A stretch of DNA of 64,000 nt. Source: Lipingzhangella_A rawalii (GTDB lineage Bacteria; Actinomycetota; Actinomycetes; Streptosporangiales; Streptosporangiaceae). The stretch spans positions 248,001-312,000 of the forward strand of contig NZ_JAVLVT010000010.1 in NCBI RefSeq assembly GCF_031628175.1. Reading direction: 5' to 3'. Under the pieces are notes generated by a model, which had not been told where the DNA came from, did not search any database, and saw only the letters and a list, made by a program, of their open reading frames with translations. A program made the position numbers and the translations under genes. Within the stretch, counting starts at the first letter, position 1; every line of letters starts with the position of its first letter. Shown piece by piece: positions 1-7,522 of the stretch.

Positions 1-362
1 CCTGGAGCCCAGGGATTTATGGTGTCTATCGGTGTTTGTTCAATGTCCACCTGCCTCCCCGGGACAATAAACGACCACAGCGGCTCCTCCGTCACAGGGT
101 TAACTGCCACAACACCATCTGTGAACACCGCCAGTCCCCCACCAGAAAAGGGAACTACTCGTACCAGATCTCCCCCGTAATAATCTCTAGCGACTCTCTC
201 AACCACCTCGATCTGTTCGCTCCCAACCAGCAGATTTATATCCTCATCCCCCGTTTCGGCGTATCTACCCTCCAGCCATAAATTCCATCCCATAACGCCA
301 CAAAAGAGCGCAATCGAAACGACAAACGAGATGGACGCAAATACGACTTTTTTCATGACCAT
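1..362 (-). CDS. Membrane-anchored beta-propeller-like protein, 5' part only (runs off the left edge)
   Basis: Reading leftward from an ATG at 360-362 gives 120 open codons to the window edge. The protein starts MVMKKVVFAS and has one hydrophobic segment at about residues 5-27, followed by an outside domain. Residues 80-105 (GVVAVNPVTEEPLWSF) resemble a PQQ/Kelch-like propeller blade. It is a close paralog of the complete gene at 1577-2785, nearly identical over the visible part. As in that gene, no clear Shine-Dalgarno sits before the ATG, and the conserved bases just upstream read TATATCCCTGA. Base composition is AT-richer than the core genes. The function is unknown; a membrane-tethered sensor or immunity-type protein is possible. 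The gene identity is clear from the paralog, the role is not. Confidence 0.75.
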   Translation of the reverse strand, partial: MVMKKVVFASISFVVSIALFCGVMGWNLWLEGRYAETGDEDINLLVGSEQIEVVERVARDYYGGDLVRVVPFSGGGLAVFTDGVVAVNPVTEEPLWSFIVPGRQVDIEQTPIDTINPWAP

Positions 363-477
363 TCAGGGATATACTATGCTCCGCAGGGATGACTTGGCTG
401 GCACTCCATCGATGACCTCGCCAACTTCCTTACTGCTGTAGATTTCCGTTCGCGCTACACCGGGAGCACGGATTCCT
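1..477. repeat. Copy 1 of a segmental duplication (partner 2424-2900)
   Basis: This stretch matches 2424-2900 in the same orientation with scattered, mostly silent or transition changes. It covers the first 120 codons of the propeller-like gene, about 95 bases upstream, and the last few codons of whatever preceded it; both copies end an upstream frame with SVLPV and the same TAG. Left of position 1 the repeat probably continues. The copies diverge abruptly beyond 477 and 2900, so the boundary falls inside the upstream gene. Confidence 0.85.
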
Positions 478-706
478 GTATCGTGTCGTCGTCATCCACT
501 TTCCCAGCTATCTCGATTCTCGTTCGTCCCCACCGCGGGAGAAGCACAGGGGACTCATCTCCGCACACAACCCTCAGTAAGTGGGACCATGATGGTCAAG
601 GCAGGTGTGGGTGTAGGTTGTAAAGGCGGTCGACATAGACACCATCCAGTCCCACTCCTGGTGCGGGAGGATCTGCTTCACACCCTGGAAGTGAACTAGT
701 GATCTT

Positions 707-1250
707 TCACCAGAGGGAAACGGCTCGCCCCCCAACTGCCGCTCTTGCTTCGAAAGCCCGAGTGTGGTGGGTGGCCAGCAGGAGCGCTGTGGCGTGAACC
801 CCGCCCGTCCTGCCGAACAGCACCGCCGCCTCCAGAGCGTTCAGAGGCGAGACATGCAGCCCGGCGGACTGTACTGCTGGCCTGCCTCCTCCACCGCGAG
901 GGACCCTCTCCTTAACCTGGCCGGGGGACGCGAGCAGCAGCGCACCAATCACACGGCGTTCGTGCAGCAGCACCCCGCCACGGACATAGACGGCTGACCG
1001 TTCCTCAGCGACAACGCTTCGCACCAGTGCCTCGCACTGCTGTACGACATAACGATGGCGCAGCCCCTCCCCAACATCGACCATGGCAACTTCCGCCCAG
1101 CGACGACCGAACGCCCCAGTTCCAGCACCCTGAACACCGAATTGTCCAAGCCAGCTTGACCCGCACACGGCATGAAATCGTCAAGCGACATCACGCCCAG
1201 CCACGCCAGTGCCCGCCGGGTATCCGGGTTGGTCTGACGCCCCCGAGTAC
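707..1250 (-). pseudogene. Possible decayed coding sequence, unknown family
   Basis: Two leftward frames read like one protein broken by a frameshift near 1110. The first runs through DTRRALAWLGVMSLDDF and NSVFRVLELG; the second continues with VDVGEGLRHRYVVQQCEALV and VYVRGGVLLHERRVIGALL. Neither frame alone gives a normal start and end. I do not recognise the family. The rest of 478-1576 shows no convincing gene. The call rests only on protein-like composition and may be wrong. Confidence 0.25.
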
Positions 1251-1321
1251 TTAGGGAGTCCGGGGAATCTGCCCCGGATCTCGCATGCCGGCACCGGCAT
1301 CACCACTCGTGACAGTTCCCA

Positions 1322-1528
1322 TCATCCCTGCCACGGCTGCGGTGTGGTGGGGATGGATTGGTGTTCGCCGGTGCCGGTGGCGGATCCGCAGAAGTCGGTT
1401 AGGGCCATGGTAACCATCGAGGCCACTGCCGCCTTCTCAACCTTCGAAACAAGACCCTCCCATCCACCCGTGACGGTCCTACCATCAACCCCCACAAACT
1501 CATCATTCATAACTACTGAGACTATCAT
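1322..1528 (-). CDS. Small hypothetical protein (68 aa), doubtful
   Basis: A 68-codon leftward frame lies directly downstream of the propeller-like gene and could be the next gene of that operon. It begins MIVSVVMNDEF and has no recognisable domain, signal peptide or clear membrane segment. No good ribosome binding site precedes its ATG. It may be chance; it is listed because it shares strand and spacing with its neighbour. Confidence 0.2.
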   Translation of the reverse strand: MIVSVVMNDEFVGVDGRTVTGGWEGLVSKVEKAAVASMVTMALTDFCGSATGTGEHQSIPTTPQPWQG

Positions 1529-1576
1529 TGCAAAAACAATCTCTCATTCCTGCACACTCAACGATCTATACTTGAC

Positions 1577-2785
1577 TCACAGATTTTCCATTTTTTCTTT
1601 CATTTGAGCGTTCACGCTTGCAATGGCTACACTGCTGTCGTGGATCGTTTGAATCAGACACTCGCCGCAATCGCGATATCTGCTCGCAAACTCTGAATCT
1701 TCCTCAGGATCATAATCAACAATGCCCCGATCCACCAGCTCATAGAACATAGGAACAGTCATGCCCTGACTAAATACCCTATGACCCCCGAGGATTATGG
1801 TGCCAGGCGCTGACTCACTACCTTTCTCTTGGGGAGGAGTAATATAGTCATGCCACGAACCTCGTAGCCGATCCTCCAGGTCATACTCCTCACCATTACG
1901 TTCGTTGATCAGAGAGTACGCCCCGTCGATTTCATTGCGCGCCACATCCCAAGCCGGTTGATCCATACCAATGTCGGGAATCGTGTAGGGGTTCACTCTC
2001 CTCAACTCTGGAACTTGATCTCCATCCCACTTTCTCACCCACACCACATCACCATTATTGACATGAAGTCCCATGAGACGGACAACGTCTCCTTCAACTT
2101 CAGAGCACACCATCCCAACAGCAACGACATTACTCAAGGCAACAACGTCATCCGAGGAGATTGACTCACATTCCTCGGGAATACGAGTCGCCCAATCCTC
2201 GATGTACTCACTTCCAGGCTGCCATTCCAACACGGTGGACTGGACCTCACGTTCGCTGACATTAATCCACCCAACCGGACTCACTGCATCAACGTTGTTT
2301 CTCCATGGGTCCCGCACCACGGACCACTGATTTCCAATAACTTCTCCTGTTTCTGGGCTGACTTCGACCAACCTGTGGATCAAAGATCCCGAGTATCGCA
2401 ACACGAGGGTTTGGGCCATGGTACCTGGACTAACCTGAGGGATCCTATCTACCGGTGTTTGTTCAATGTCCATCTGCCTCCCCGGGACAATAAACGACCA
2501 CAGAGGATCCTCCGTCACAGGGTTAACTGCCACAACACCATCTGTGAACACCGCCAGTCCCCCACCCGTAAAGGGAACTACTCGTACCAGATCTCCTTCG
2601 TGATAATCTCTAGCGACTCTCTCAACCACCTCGACCTGTTCGCTCCCAACCAGCAGATTTATATCCTCATACCCCGTTTCGGCGTATCTACCCTCCAGCC
2701 ATAAATTCCACCCCATAACGCCACAAAAGAGCGCAATCGCAATGACAATCGAGATGGACGCAACTACGACTTTTTTGATGACCAT
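1577..2785 (-). CDS. Membrane-anchored beta-propeller-like (PQQ-like) protein
   Basis: The 402-aa product starts MVIKKVVVAS, has a single N-terminal membrane anchor (about residues 5-28), and a long extracytoplasmic part. Blade-like pieces such as VVAVNPVTEDPLWSF, VEVSPETGEVIG and GLHVNNGDVVWVRKWDG are typical of PQQ-like beta-propeller repeats, so a seven- or eight-bladed solenoid outside the membrane is likely. There is no lipobox. The ATG overlaps the stop of a preceding open frame (TGAATGG) and has no Shine-Dalgarno; TATATC lies five bases upstream of that A, so a leaderless transcript is possible. A truncated paralog lies downstream at 1-362. Codon use is AT-richer than the core genes, which suggests transfer. 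No enzymatic motif is visible and the role is unknown. Confidence 0.75.
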   Translation of the reverse strand: MVIKKVVVASISIVIAIALFCGVMGWNLWLEGRYAETGYEDINLLVGSEQVEVVERVARDYHEGDLVRVVPFTGGGLAVFTDGVVAVNPVTEDPLWSFIVPGRQMDIEQTPVDRIPQVSPGTMAQTLVLRYSGSLIHRLVEVSPETGEVIGNQWSVVRDPWRNNVDAVSPVGWINVSEREVQSTVLEWQPGSEYIEDWATRIPEECESISSDDVVALSNVVAVGMVCSEVEGDVVRLMGLHVNNGDVVWVRKWDGDQVPELRRVNPYTIPDIGMDQPAWDVARNEIDGAYSLINERNGEEYDLEDRLRGSWHDYITPPQEKGSESAPGTIILGGHRVFSQGMTVPMFYELVDRGIVDYDPEEDSEFASRYRDCGECLIQTIHDSSVAIASVNAQMKEKMENL

Positions 2786-2900
2786 TCAGGGATATACTCT
2801 GTTCCGCAGGGATGACTTGGCCGGCCCTCCATCGATGACCTCGCCAACTTCCTTACCGCTGTAGATTTCCGTCCGCGCTACACCGGGAGCACGGACTTCT
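2424..2900. repeat. Copy 2 of the segmental duplication (partner 1-477)
   Basis: This is the same-orientation match of 1-477, offset by 2423 bases. It includes the 5' part of the complete propeller-like gene, its leader, and the last codons of an upstream frame. The right boundary, near 2900, lies just inside the end of the small WXG100-like gene at 2910-3110, which therefore looks cut by the duplication event. Confidence 0.85.
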
Positions 2901-2909
2901 GCACTAGCA

Positions 2910-3110
2910 TTATTGCCGATTTTTCGTTTTCGCCCATGGCGACGCCCTGCCTGATATCCAAGCATCGAACTCACCCGACGAGGCGTCCCGACAGTCCTCC
3001 ATGATTCGGCTGAAGCGACTCTTGATACTGTGTAGGACCTCAAGATGGTCGAGGACATGGGATTCGCTGTTCCATACTGCTACGGGGTTGACGCCATAAC
3101 CATCGTCAGA
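2910..3110 (-). CDS. Small WXG100/ESX-like protein, probably truncated
   Basis: A GTG at 3108-3110 follows AGGAGG with five bases of spacing, so translation here is well supported. The 66-aa product starts MSDDGYGVNPVAVWNSES and continues as an amphipathic helix (HVLDHLEVLHSIKSRFSRI). This resembles the first helix of WXG100-type secreted proteins of actinomycetes, whose N-termini often read GY.V.P. The tail (GEFDAWISGRASPWAKTKN) ends at a TAA next to the duplication boundary. Normal WXG100 proteins are about 95-105 aa with a second helix, so the 3' end is likely lost. It sits just upstream of the propeller-like gene. The family call is by eye and moderate at best. Confidence 0.5.
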   Translation of the reverse strand, partial: SDDGYGVNPVAVWNSESHVLDHLEVLHSIKSRFSRIMEDCRDASSGEFDAWISGRASPWAKTKNRQ

Positions 3111-3533
3111 CACGCGCGCCTCCTGATTTTGGTGAGAGACAAAAGCAATCCGCCAAGGAATCAATGACTGACGTCAGGTTCTGTCACGCTAGGATCTTCA
3201 CATGGGCGGCATTATAGGCCCCTGGACTAAGCGCAGGAGATGCCCCCGCAGACCTTGCGCATCCTGAACCTTCTGCATGGTAACGCTATACGTAAGCTGT
3301 AGCTGCGTTGAGTGGATCGTCCGGATCCACCACTTGTTTCAGGAGCCTGGGCATTATGGTGCCCCTCACCCCACATTTGTTGATCTTGAAATCAGCGTGC
3401 GTTTCGCTGTCCAGCAAAAACGCTATATCCGTGGTCGGCGTCTCGGGAGAGAACGGTGTCGTGGAGATGCCAAGGGTGGGGCGCTCGCACCCCCTCCGAT
3501 GATGTGCGAGCGTCCCACCCGGCTCGGGATTGG
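3111..3533. other. Intergenic stretch, no supported gene
   Basis: Base composition shifts here from the AT-richer left end to the GC-rich remainder. A short leftward frame ending near 3286 (TDIAFLLDSETHADFKINK) has protein-like residues but no plausible start or ribosome binding site. Nothing else is visible. Confidence 0.4.
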
Positions 3534-3881
3534 CTACCGCAAGATCATTTCCGCCAGATCCAGCAGGCCGAGCAGCCCCGTGATCGGAATCCACAGGGTC
3601 AGTGCCCCACAGGCCTGGGTGAAGTGCCGCTGCATGGCACGCAGGTACGCATCGGCTGGGTCGCGGCCACGCCGCCGGCGGCCGCGCCCTCCACGCGGCA
3701 CAGACGGAGCCAGCCCGGCCCGCAGTAGAACCGCCTGGTCCCTGCTGGACACCACGGCACGGTCCGCCACACTCAGCGACCTCCGGTACGCCCAGTCCGG
3801 AAGACCGCCCGGTGCCCACGCCCCGGCATGGCGGGGGGAATAGCTCGACGCGCCGGCCCGCACGGCAACACTCGCAGTCAT
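3534..3881 (-). CDS. Small hypothetical protein with C-terminal membrane helix
   Basis: The 115-aa product has a basic, Arg/Gly-rich middle (GGRGRRRRGRDPADAYLRAM) and a hydrophobic C-terminal segment (ALTLWIPITGLLGLLDLAEM) that is probably a membrane helix. Its ATG at 3881 lies five bases beyond the end of the neighbour at 3886-4269, and its Shine-Dalgarno (AGGAG) overlaps that neighbour's 3' end, so the two are translationally coupled. I do not recognise a named domain. Small genes like this commonly sit beside Scr1-type XRE regulators in actinomycetes. The gene is likely real; its function is unknown. Confidence 0.65.
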   Translation of the reverse strand: MTASVAVRAGASSYSPRHAGAWAPGGLPDWAYRRSLSVADRAVVSSRDQAVLLRAGLAPSVPRGGRGRRRRGRDPADAYLRAMQRHFTQACGALTLWIPITGLLGLLDLAEMILR

Positions 3882-3885
3882 GCCC

Positions 3886-4269
3886 TCACTCCTCGTCCGT
3901 CAGTACGAGCACCTTGCGCACGCGGCGCGCCATGTCCCGCGCCTCCTCCACCGGAGCCATCAGCTCCAGCTCCGGAGGCACCACAACGTTGCGGAACCGC
4001 TCCTCGGGCCACAGCAGCCACCACCACGGGGTGTCGCCCGGGGCCAAAGTCCGCAGCGCCACCCGCTGGATCGCCCGCACCCGATAGCCCGTCGCCGTCA
4101 CGTCATCCGGCACCCAGGCGTCCACCACGCCCAGGGACGCATCCACCTTGGCCTCCAGCCCCACCCGGCGCAGCTCCTTCGCCAGCAGGATCAGATGGGG
4201 GACGGTGTCGCTCAGCTCGGCTGTCGTGATCGGGAACGGCTGCGGGGCAGGGTTCGGAAGAGTGGACAT
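3886..4269 (-). CDS. Hypothetical protein divergent from the XRE/DUF397 pair
   Basis: The 127-aa product starts MSTLPNPAPQPFPI. It has an alpha/beta-looking body (TVPHLILLAKELRRVGLEAK, YRVRAIQRVALRTL) and a Trp-rich strand (DTPWWWLLWPEERF). No membrane segment or catalytic motif is evident. I chose the ATG at 4269; an in-frame GTG at 4281 is an alternative. It is the first gene of a leftward pair and shares its upstream region, with two palindromes, with the XRE gene starting at 4444. That arrangement implies regulation by the XRE protein. Family unknown. Confidence 0.65.
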   Translation of the reverse strand: MSTLPNPAPQPFPITTAELSDTVPHLILLAKELRRVGLEAKVDASLGVVDAWVPDDVTATGYRVRAIQRVALRTLAPGDTPWWWLLWPEERFRNVVVPPELELMAPVEEARDMARRVRKVLVLTDEE

Positions 4270-4338
4270 ACGTGTCACCACCTTCGGGGGGTTGAGTGTC
4301 GATCCCGGAGAGTGATCGACCTAACACCAACCAGAGTA

Positions 4339-4353
4339 ATGCCCTAAGGGCAT
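4339..4353. promoter_or_regulatory. Operator-like palindrome 1 (ATGCCCTAAGGGCAT)
   Basis: This is a perfect 15-base palindrome between the divergent genes at 4269 and 4444. Its core CCCTAAGGG matches the second palindrome 30 bases to the right (CCCTGAGGG). The spacing is close to three helical turns. It is a likely binding site for the adjacent XRE regulator and would control both divergent promoters. Confidence 0.6.
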
Positions 4354-4369
4354 CTTTTCAAATAGTTCT

Positions 4370-4382
4370 TACCCTGAGGGTA
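4370..4382. promoter_or_regulatory. Operator-like palindrome 2 (TACCCTGAGGGTA)
   Basis: This is a perfect 13-base palindrome with the same CCCTNAGGG core as the site at 4339-4353. The centres are at 4346 and 4376. Both sites lie in the only sizeable non-coding gap of this regulatory module. Confidence 0.6.
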
Positions 4383-4443
4383 CGTTCAGGATCCATGGGC
4401 TCATGTGCCTATAGTTCAAACGAGGGCAGCGAAGGAGGATCAG

Positions 4444-5295
4444 TTGGAAGCTTCAGGCCAGAGCGTGCGGCACAGGCAACTCGCGAACGAGCTAAGGCGG
4501 CTTCGCGAAGCCAAGGGCCTGAGCACAATCGATGTGGCCGAACACATGGGATGGGACCGCACGAAGGTCAACAGGATCGAGCGAGGCCAGTGGAAGAGAC
4601 TGAACCCCCAGGACGTCAGGGCACTCGCTGACTGCTACGGGGTCAGCGACCATGAGCACCGAGAGGCCCTCATGGGCATGGCCCGTCAGACCAAGCTCAA
4701 AGGCTGGTGGGAGCGCTACTCCGATCTACTTGGATCCAGTTCCTACATCGCCCTTGAGTCTGAAGCCACTTGCCTCCGCTCCTTTGAAGCTCTTGTCGTC
4801 CCCGGGCTCTTCCAAACAGCTGACTACGCTGCGGCGCTTATGCAAGGACGGTGTGACGCGTCAGTGATCGGTCGTCGCACAGAACTTCGCTTAACCCGCC
4901 AACGACACTTGGATGGCAACAACCCACTTCAGGTCCGCTCAATCGTCGACGAAGCGGCCCTCCGAAAGCTCGTGGGCGGGCCAGCCGTCATGCGAGCACA
5001 GCTCCATCACCTGGTTGCCGCAAACGAGAAACCAAACGTAGAGCTACACATAATCCCCGACTCAGTCGGAGCGCACCCCGGCACCTCCGGCCAGTTCGTC
5101 ATCCTGGACTTCCCATTTGGCCCTGACGCCTCGGTGGTGTTCCTAGAAAACGCCCATGACGGGCTGTACCTCGAAGATCGCACTGACATCGAACGCTACA
5201 ACGAGCTATTCAAAGAAGTACTGGATAGCTCACTATCCTCCAAGGAGTCTAGCTCCTTCATTACAAACGAACTAATTCCAAAGATCGTCGACTAG
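4444..5295 (+). CDS. Scr1-type XRE transcriptional regulator (HTH + DUF5753)
   Basis: The product has an N-terminal XRE helix-turn-helix at about residues 8-60 (RQLANELRRLREAKGLST, then AEHMGWDRTKVNRIERGQW) and a DUF5753 effector domain over the remainder, with typical pieces SYIALESEATCLRSFEALVV, LFQTADYAAALM and FVILDFPFG. I chose the TTG at 4444 because GGAGG lies five bases upstream; an ATG at 4405 is in frame but has no such site. Length from TTG is 283 aa, normal for the family. The gene is followed 10 bases later by a DUF397 partner, the usual pair in actinomycetes, sometimes described as a toxin-antitoxin-like or developmental regulatory pair. It probably acts on the CCCTNAGGG palindromes upstream. 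Confidence 0.9.
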   Translation: MEASGQSVRHRQLANELRRLREAKGLSTIDVAEHMGWDRTKVNRIERGQWKRLNPQDVRALADCYGVSDHEHREALMGMARQTKLKGWWERYSDLLGSSSYIALESEATCLRSFEALVVPGLFQTADYAAALMQGRCDASVIGRRTELRLTRQRHLDGNNPLQVRSIVDEAALRKLVGGPAVMRAQLHHLVAANEKPNVELHIIPDSVGAHPGTSGQFVILDFPFGPDASVVFLENAHDGLYLEDRTDIERYNELFKEVLDSSLSSKESSSFITNELIPKIVD

Positions 5296-5305
5296 AGGAG
5301 AGATT

Positions 5306-5488
5306 GTGCCCCCAGAATTTGAAGCCTGGAAAAAGAGTAGCTACAGCCAACCAGAGGGGCCTAACTGTCTAGAATTTAAAATAAGAGACAAAGAGGTTTC
5401 TATAAGAGACTCTCAGTCTCTCGAAACAAAAGAGTTAAAATTCCCAGCAAAGGACTGGGTAATGTTCTTGGCAAGCATAAGAAGCTAA
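5306..5488 (+). CDS. DUF397 protein, partner of the XRE regulator
   Basis: The 60-aa product shows the DUF397 signature: WKKSSYS near the start, then GPNCLEF, the strand VSIRDSQ and a terminal F..DW..F motif. It starts at GTG 5306 with a GGAGAG site. It is co-transcribed with the XRE gene, and its last bases overlap the end of the converging gene at 5485-6300. In related loci this small protein binds or modulates the adjacent DNA-binding protein. The gene is AT-richer than neighbouring core genes, a trait this pair often shows. Confidence 0.9.
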   Translation: MPPEFEAWKKSSYSQPEGPNCLEFKIRDKEVSIRDSQSLETKELKFPAKDWVMFLASIRS

Positions 5489-6300
5489 TCATCAGGAACG
5501 ACCCGATCAAGCCGCTCCTGAAAATCGAGAGAGGAGTCTCTAATAAGCCCACGAAAATCAGTGAGACTGCTGTCTTGATGGCCCGACTCATCGATATACG
5601 AAACTTCGTATACGCTGCTCTTTACTTGAGAAATAAATGTGTAGGCGCCGTCACCGTTGTCAAGATCGCCATAAATGAAGAAATTCTCAGAGGGAACCCC
5701 TCCAAGTTCTTCCTCGTCAACTATTCCATCAAACCCTTGAGATGCATCTGCCTTCCATGTTTCATAAATGTCATCAGCTCGACCAATAGAAGACTCTCCC
5801 CGGGGAGAGTCCGCAATCGCTACATAATTCATATGGAGAACGCCTGACGACCCGACGCGCCATACACATTCATTCTTTATCTCTCTAAATCGAGAGTCAA
5901 ATTCAGAATCACCTTCGGCCGTATCAATGAAACTTTCATTGCCATCCAGGCGTTCATCCACATAAACGTCAAATGCACTTACGTTCTGCGCAGACTCGCA
6001 CAAATCAAAAGTCCCGGGTTCCAACGTAGAAACTGGACCTCGTTCCGGCGCCCCACCGATATTCTGTGATGCTTGCTGCTCTGTATCTCCGGAAACAATC
6101 GAAGTAAACAACCTCAATCCCCCGATGACCAGCCCCATCACTGCCAGTGCTGCCAAGGTTCCGCAGCCCACGACGGCGAGGCATGCTTGGGGGCCACTCA
6201 GTCGCTCCCGCAGGCTCTTTTTCGGTGTCGTCCCGCTTCCGTTTTTCTGCTGCGTCTCGGTGTCTGTTCGGGAGTGCTGTTCGGGGGTTTCCTCGTCCAC
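5485..6300 (-). CDS. Single-pass membrane protein of the conjugation-like cluster
   Basis: The 271-aa product has a charged cytoplasmic N-terminus, one membrane helix at about residues 40-68 (ACLAVVGCGTLAALAVMG), and an acidic extracytoplasmic domain with two visible cysteines (DLCESAQN, ECVWRV). It starts at GTG 6300 behind GAGGA. It is the last gene of the leftward series that begins at 14353, 49 bases after the hydrolase gene. The second half is distinctly AT-rich compared with the N-terminal coding part, which suggests a mosaic origin. No family recognised. Confidence 0.7.
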   Translation of the reverse strand: MDEETPEQHSRTDTETQQKNGSGTTPKKSLRERLSGPQACLAVVGCGTLAALAVMGLVIGGLRLFTSIVSGDTEQQASQNIGGAPERGPVSTLEPGTFDLCESAQNVSAFDVYVDERLDGNESFIDTAEGDSEFDSRFREIKNECVWRVGSSGVLHMNYVAIADSPRGESSIGRADDIYETWKADASQGFDGIVDEEELGGVPSENFFIYGDLDNGDGAYTFISQVKSSVYEVSYIDESGHQDSSLTDFRGLIRDSSLDFQERLDRVVPDD

Positions 6301-6349
6301 CGCGTTTCCTCGATCCGCTCAGGGGGCCGGCTCGGTCTCCGGCGCGGCG

Positions 6350-7519
6350 TCACAGGTCCAGTTGCACCCGGACGTCTTCGTGTTCCAGGGGCCGGGTAAA
6401 GCCTAGGATGTCGGCGCGGTTCGGGTCGTCGTACTCCCGGGTGGCGATCGGCCCGCAGTCGGTGCACCACGCTTCCACCATCAGCCCGTCGCCGATAACC
6501 ATGCCCATATGTCCCGGGCCGGGGCCGCCGTCTTGGTGGGGCACGTCGAAGAACACGAGGTCTCCGGGCTGTTCCTCTCCCTGGGGAACTTCGGGGCCGA
6601 AGGACCACTGGTCCCGCGCCACTCGGGGTATGGTCACGCCGATGCTCTCGTAGGCCTTCATGGTCAGCCCGGAACAGTCGAAACCGCCAGGCCCGGTTCC
6701 GCCCCAGATGTAGGGCTTTCCGCGCTGGTCCAGTGCCCAGTCCACAACCTGTTGGGTCAGTTCGTCCGGAGCTTCGCCGATCGGCTCGCCGTCCTCGGTG
6801 ACGGCGCAGTTCACGGCGCGTTCCGTGCCGTCGACGACCGCGTAGTCGCCCTCGGCGTAGCGGTCGGCCACCTCCAGCACGTCCTCGACGTACCACCAGG
6901 CCCGGTTGTAGTTGAACAGGGCGTTCTCGATGTCCTCGGGGGCCCCGTGCGCCACCAGGTAGTCCGCGGCGGCCGGGATCGCGTCGGCGGGGTCGTAGAC
7001 GTCGACGACGCCGTCGTCGTTGCCGTCCACCCCGTAGCCTTCGTCGGGGCGGTCCTCCACGTCCTGGACCGGCTCCCCGCCCCAGGTGTTGGTGGCGGCC
7101 ATGTCCTCCTGGGTGCCGAATTGCATGGGTCCGGCGGCGCCGGCCTCGTTGTGGCCCTCGGTGATTCCGGGGCCGTCCCAACGGCCGTGGTGGCTCTCCA
7201 CCTGTCCGATCGCCGCGAGGACGTTCCAGGGGATTCCGCGGTCCTCGGCGGCGTCCTGGTACAGCTCCAGATAGTCCTCGGGAATGTCCTCGGCCGCGTA
7301 GTCCGAGGCATCGGCCTGCTCGGTGGTGGTTCCCGGGGTGCACTCCATGGCGTCCACGGCCCCCACCATTCCGGGGTTCGTCGCGGACAGGGGGATCACC
7401 ATGAGGGTGAGTACCAGCGCGCCCGCTACGGCGAGACCGCAGCCGACCGCGAGCCGGGTGGCGCACTGGCCGGAATCGGAGCGGCTGTGCCGGACGAAGA
7501 CAGTGATCGGGGACGACAC
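6350..7519 (-). CDS. Bifunctional lytic transglycosylase / NlpC-P60 peptidoglycan hydrolase (VirB1/TcpG-like)
   Basis: The 389-aa protein opens a passage in the cell wall for a conjugation machine. It has an N-terminal membrane segment (about 25-50), an SLT-type lysozyme domain at about 80-200 with the catalytic-type Glu in AAIGQVESHHG and the motif AAGPMQFG, and a C-terminal NlpC/P60 domain at about 260-385. In the latter the catalytic Cys lies in FDCSGLTMKAY and the His in GHMGMVIG. It starts at GTG 7519, three bases after the stop of the gene upstream. This two-domain layout is the standard wall hydrolase of Gram-positive type IV secretion systems. Confidence 0.9.
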   Translation of the reverse strand: MSSPITVFVRHSRSDSGQCATRLAVGCGLAVAGALVLTLMVIPLSATNPGMVGAVDAMECTPGTTTEQADASDYAAEDIPEDYLELYQDAAEDRGIPWNVLAAIGQVESHHGRWDGPGITEGHNEAGAAGPMQFGTQEDMAATNTWGGEPVQDVEDRPDEGYGVDGNDDGVVDVYDPADAIPAAADYLVAHGAPEDIENALFNYNRAWWYVEDVLEVADRYAEGDYAVVDGTERAVNCAVTEDGEPIGEAPDELTQQVVDWALDQRGKPYIWGGTGPGGFDCSGLTMKAYESIGVTIPRVARDQWSFGPEVPQGEEQPGDLVFFDVPHQDGGPGPGHMGMVIGDGLMVEAWCTDCGPIATREYDDPNRADILGFTRPLEHEDVRVQLDL

Positions 7520-7522
7520 CGG

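Noticed and set aside
3286..3843. Overlapping frames of 177-188 codons on both strands
   Set aside because: They overlap the better supported 115-aa gene or have Arg/Pro-rich shadow composition.
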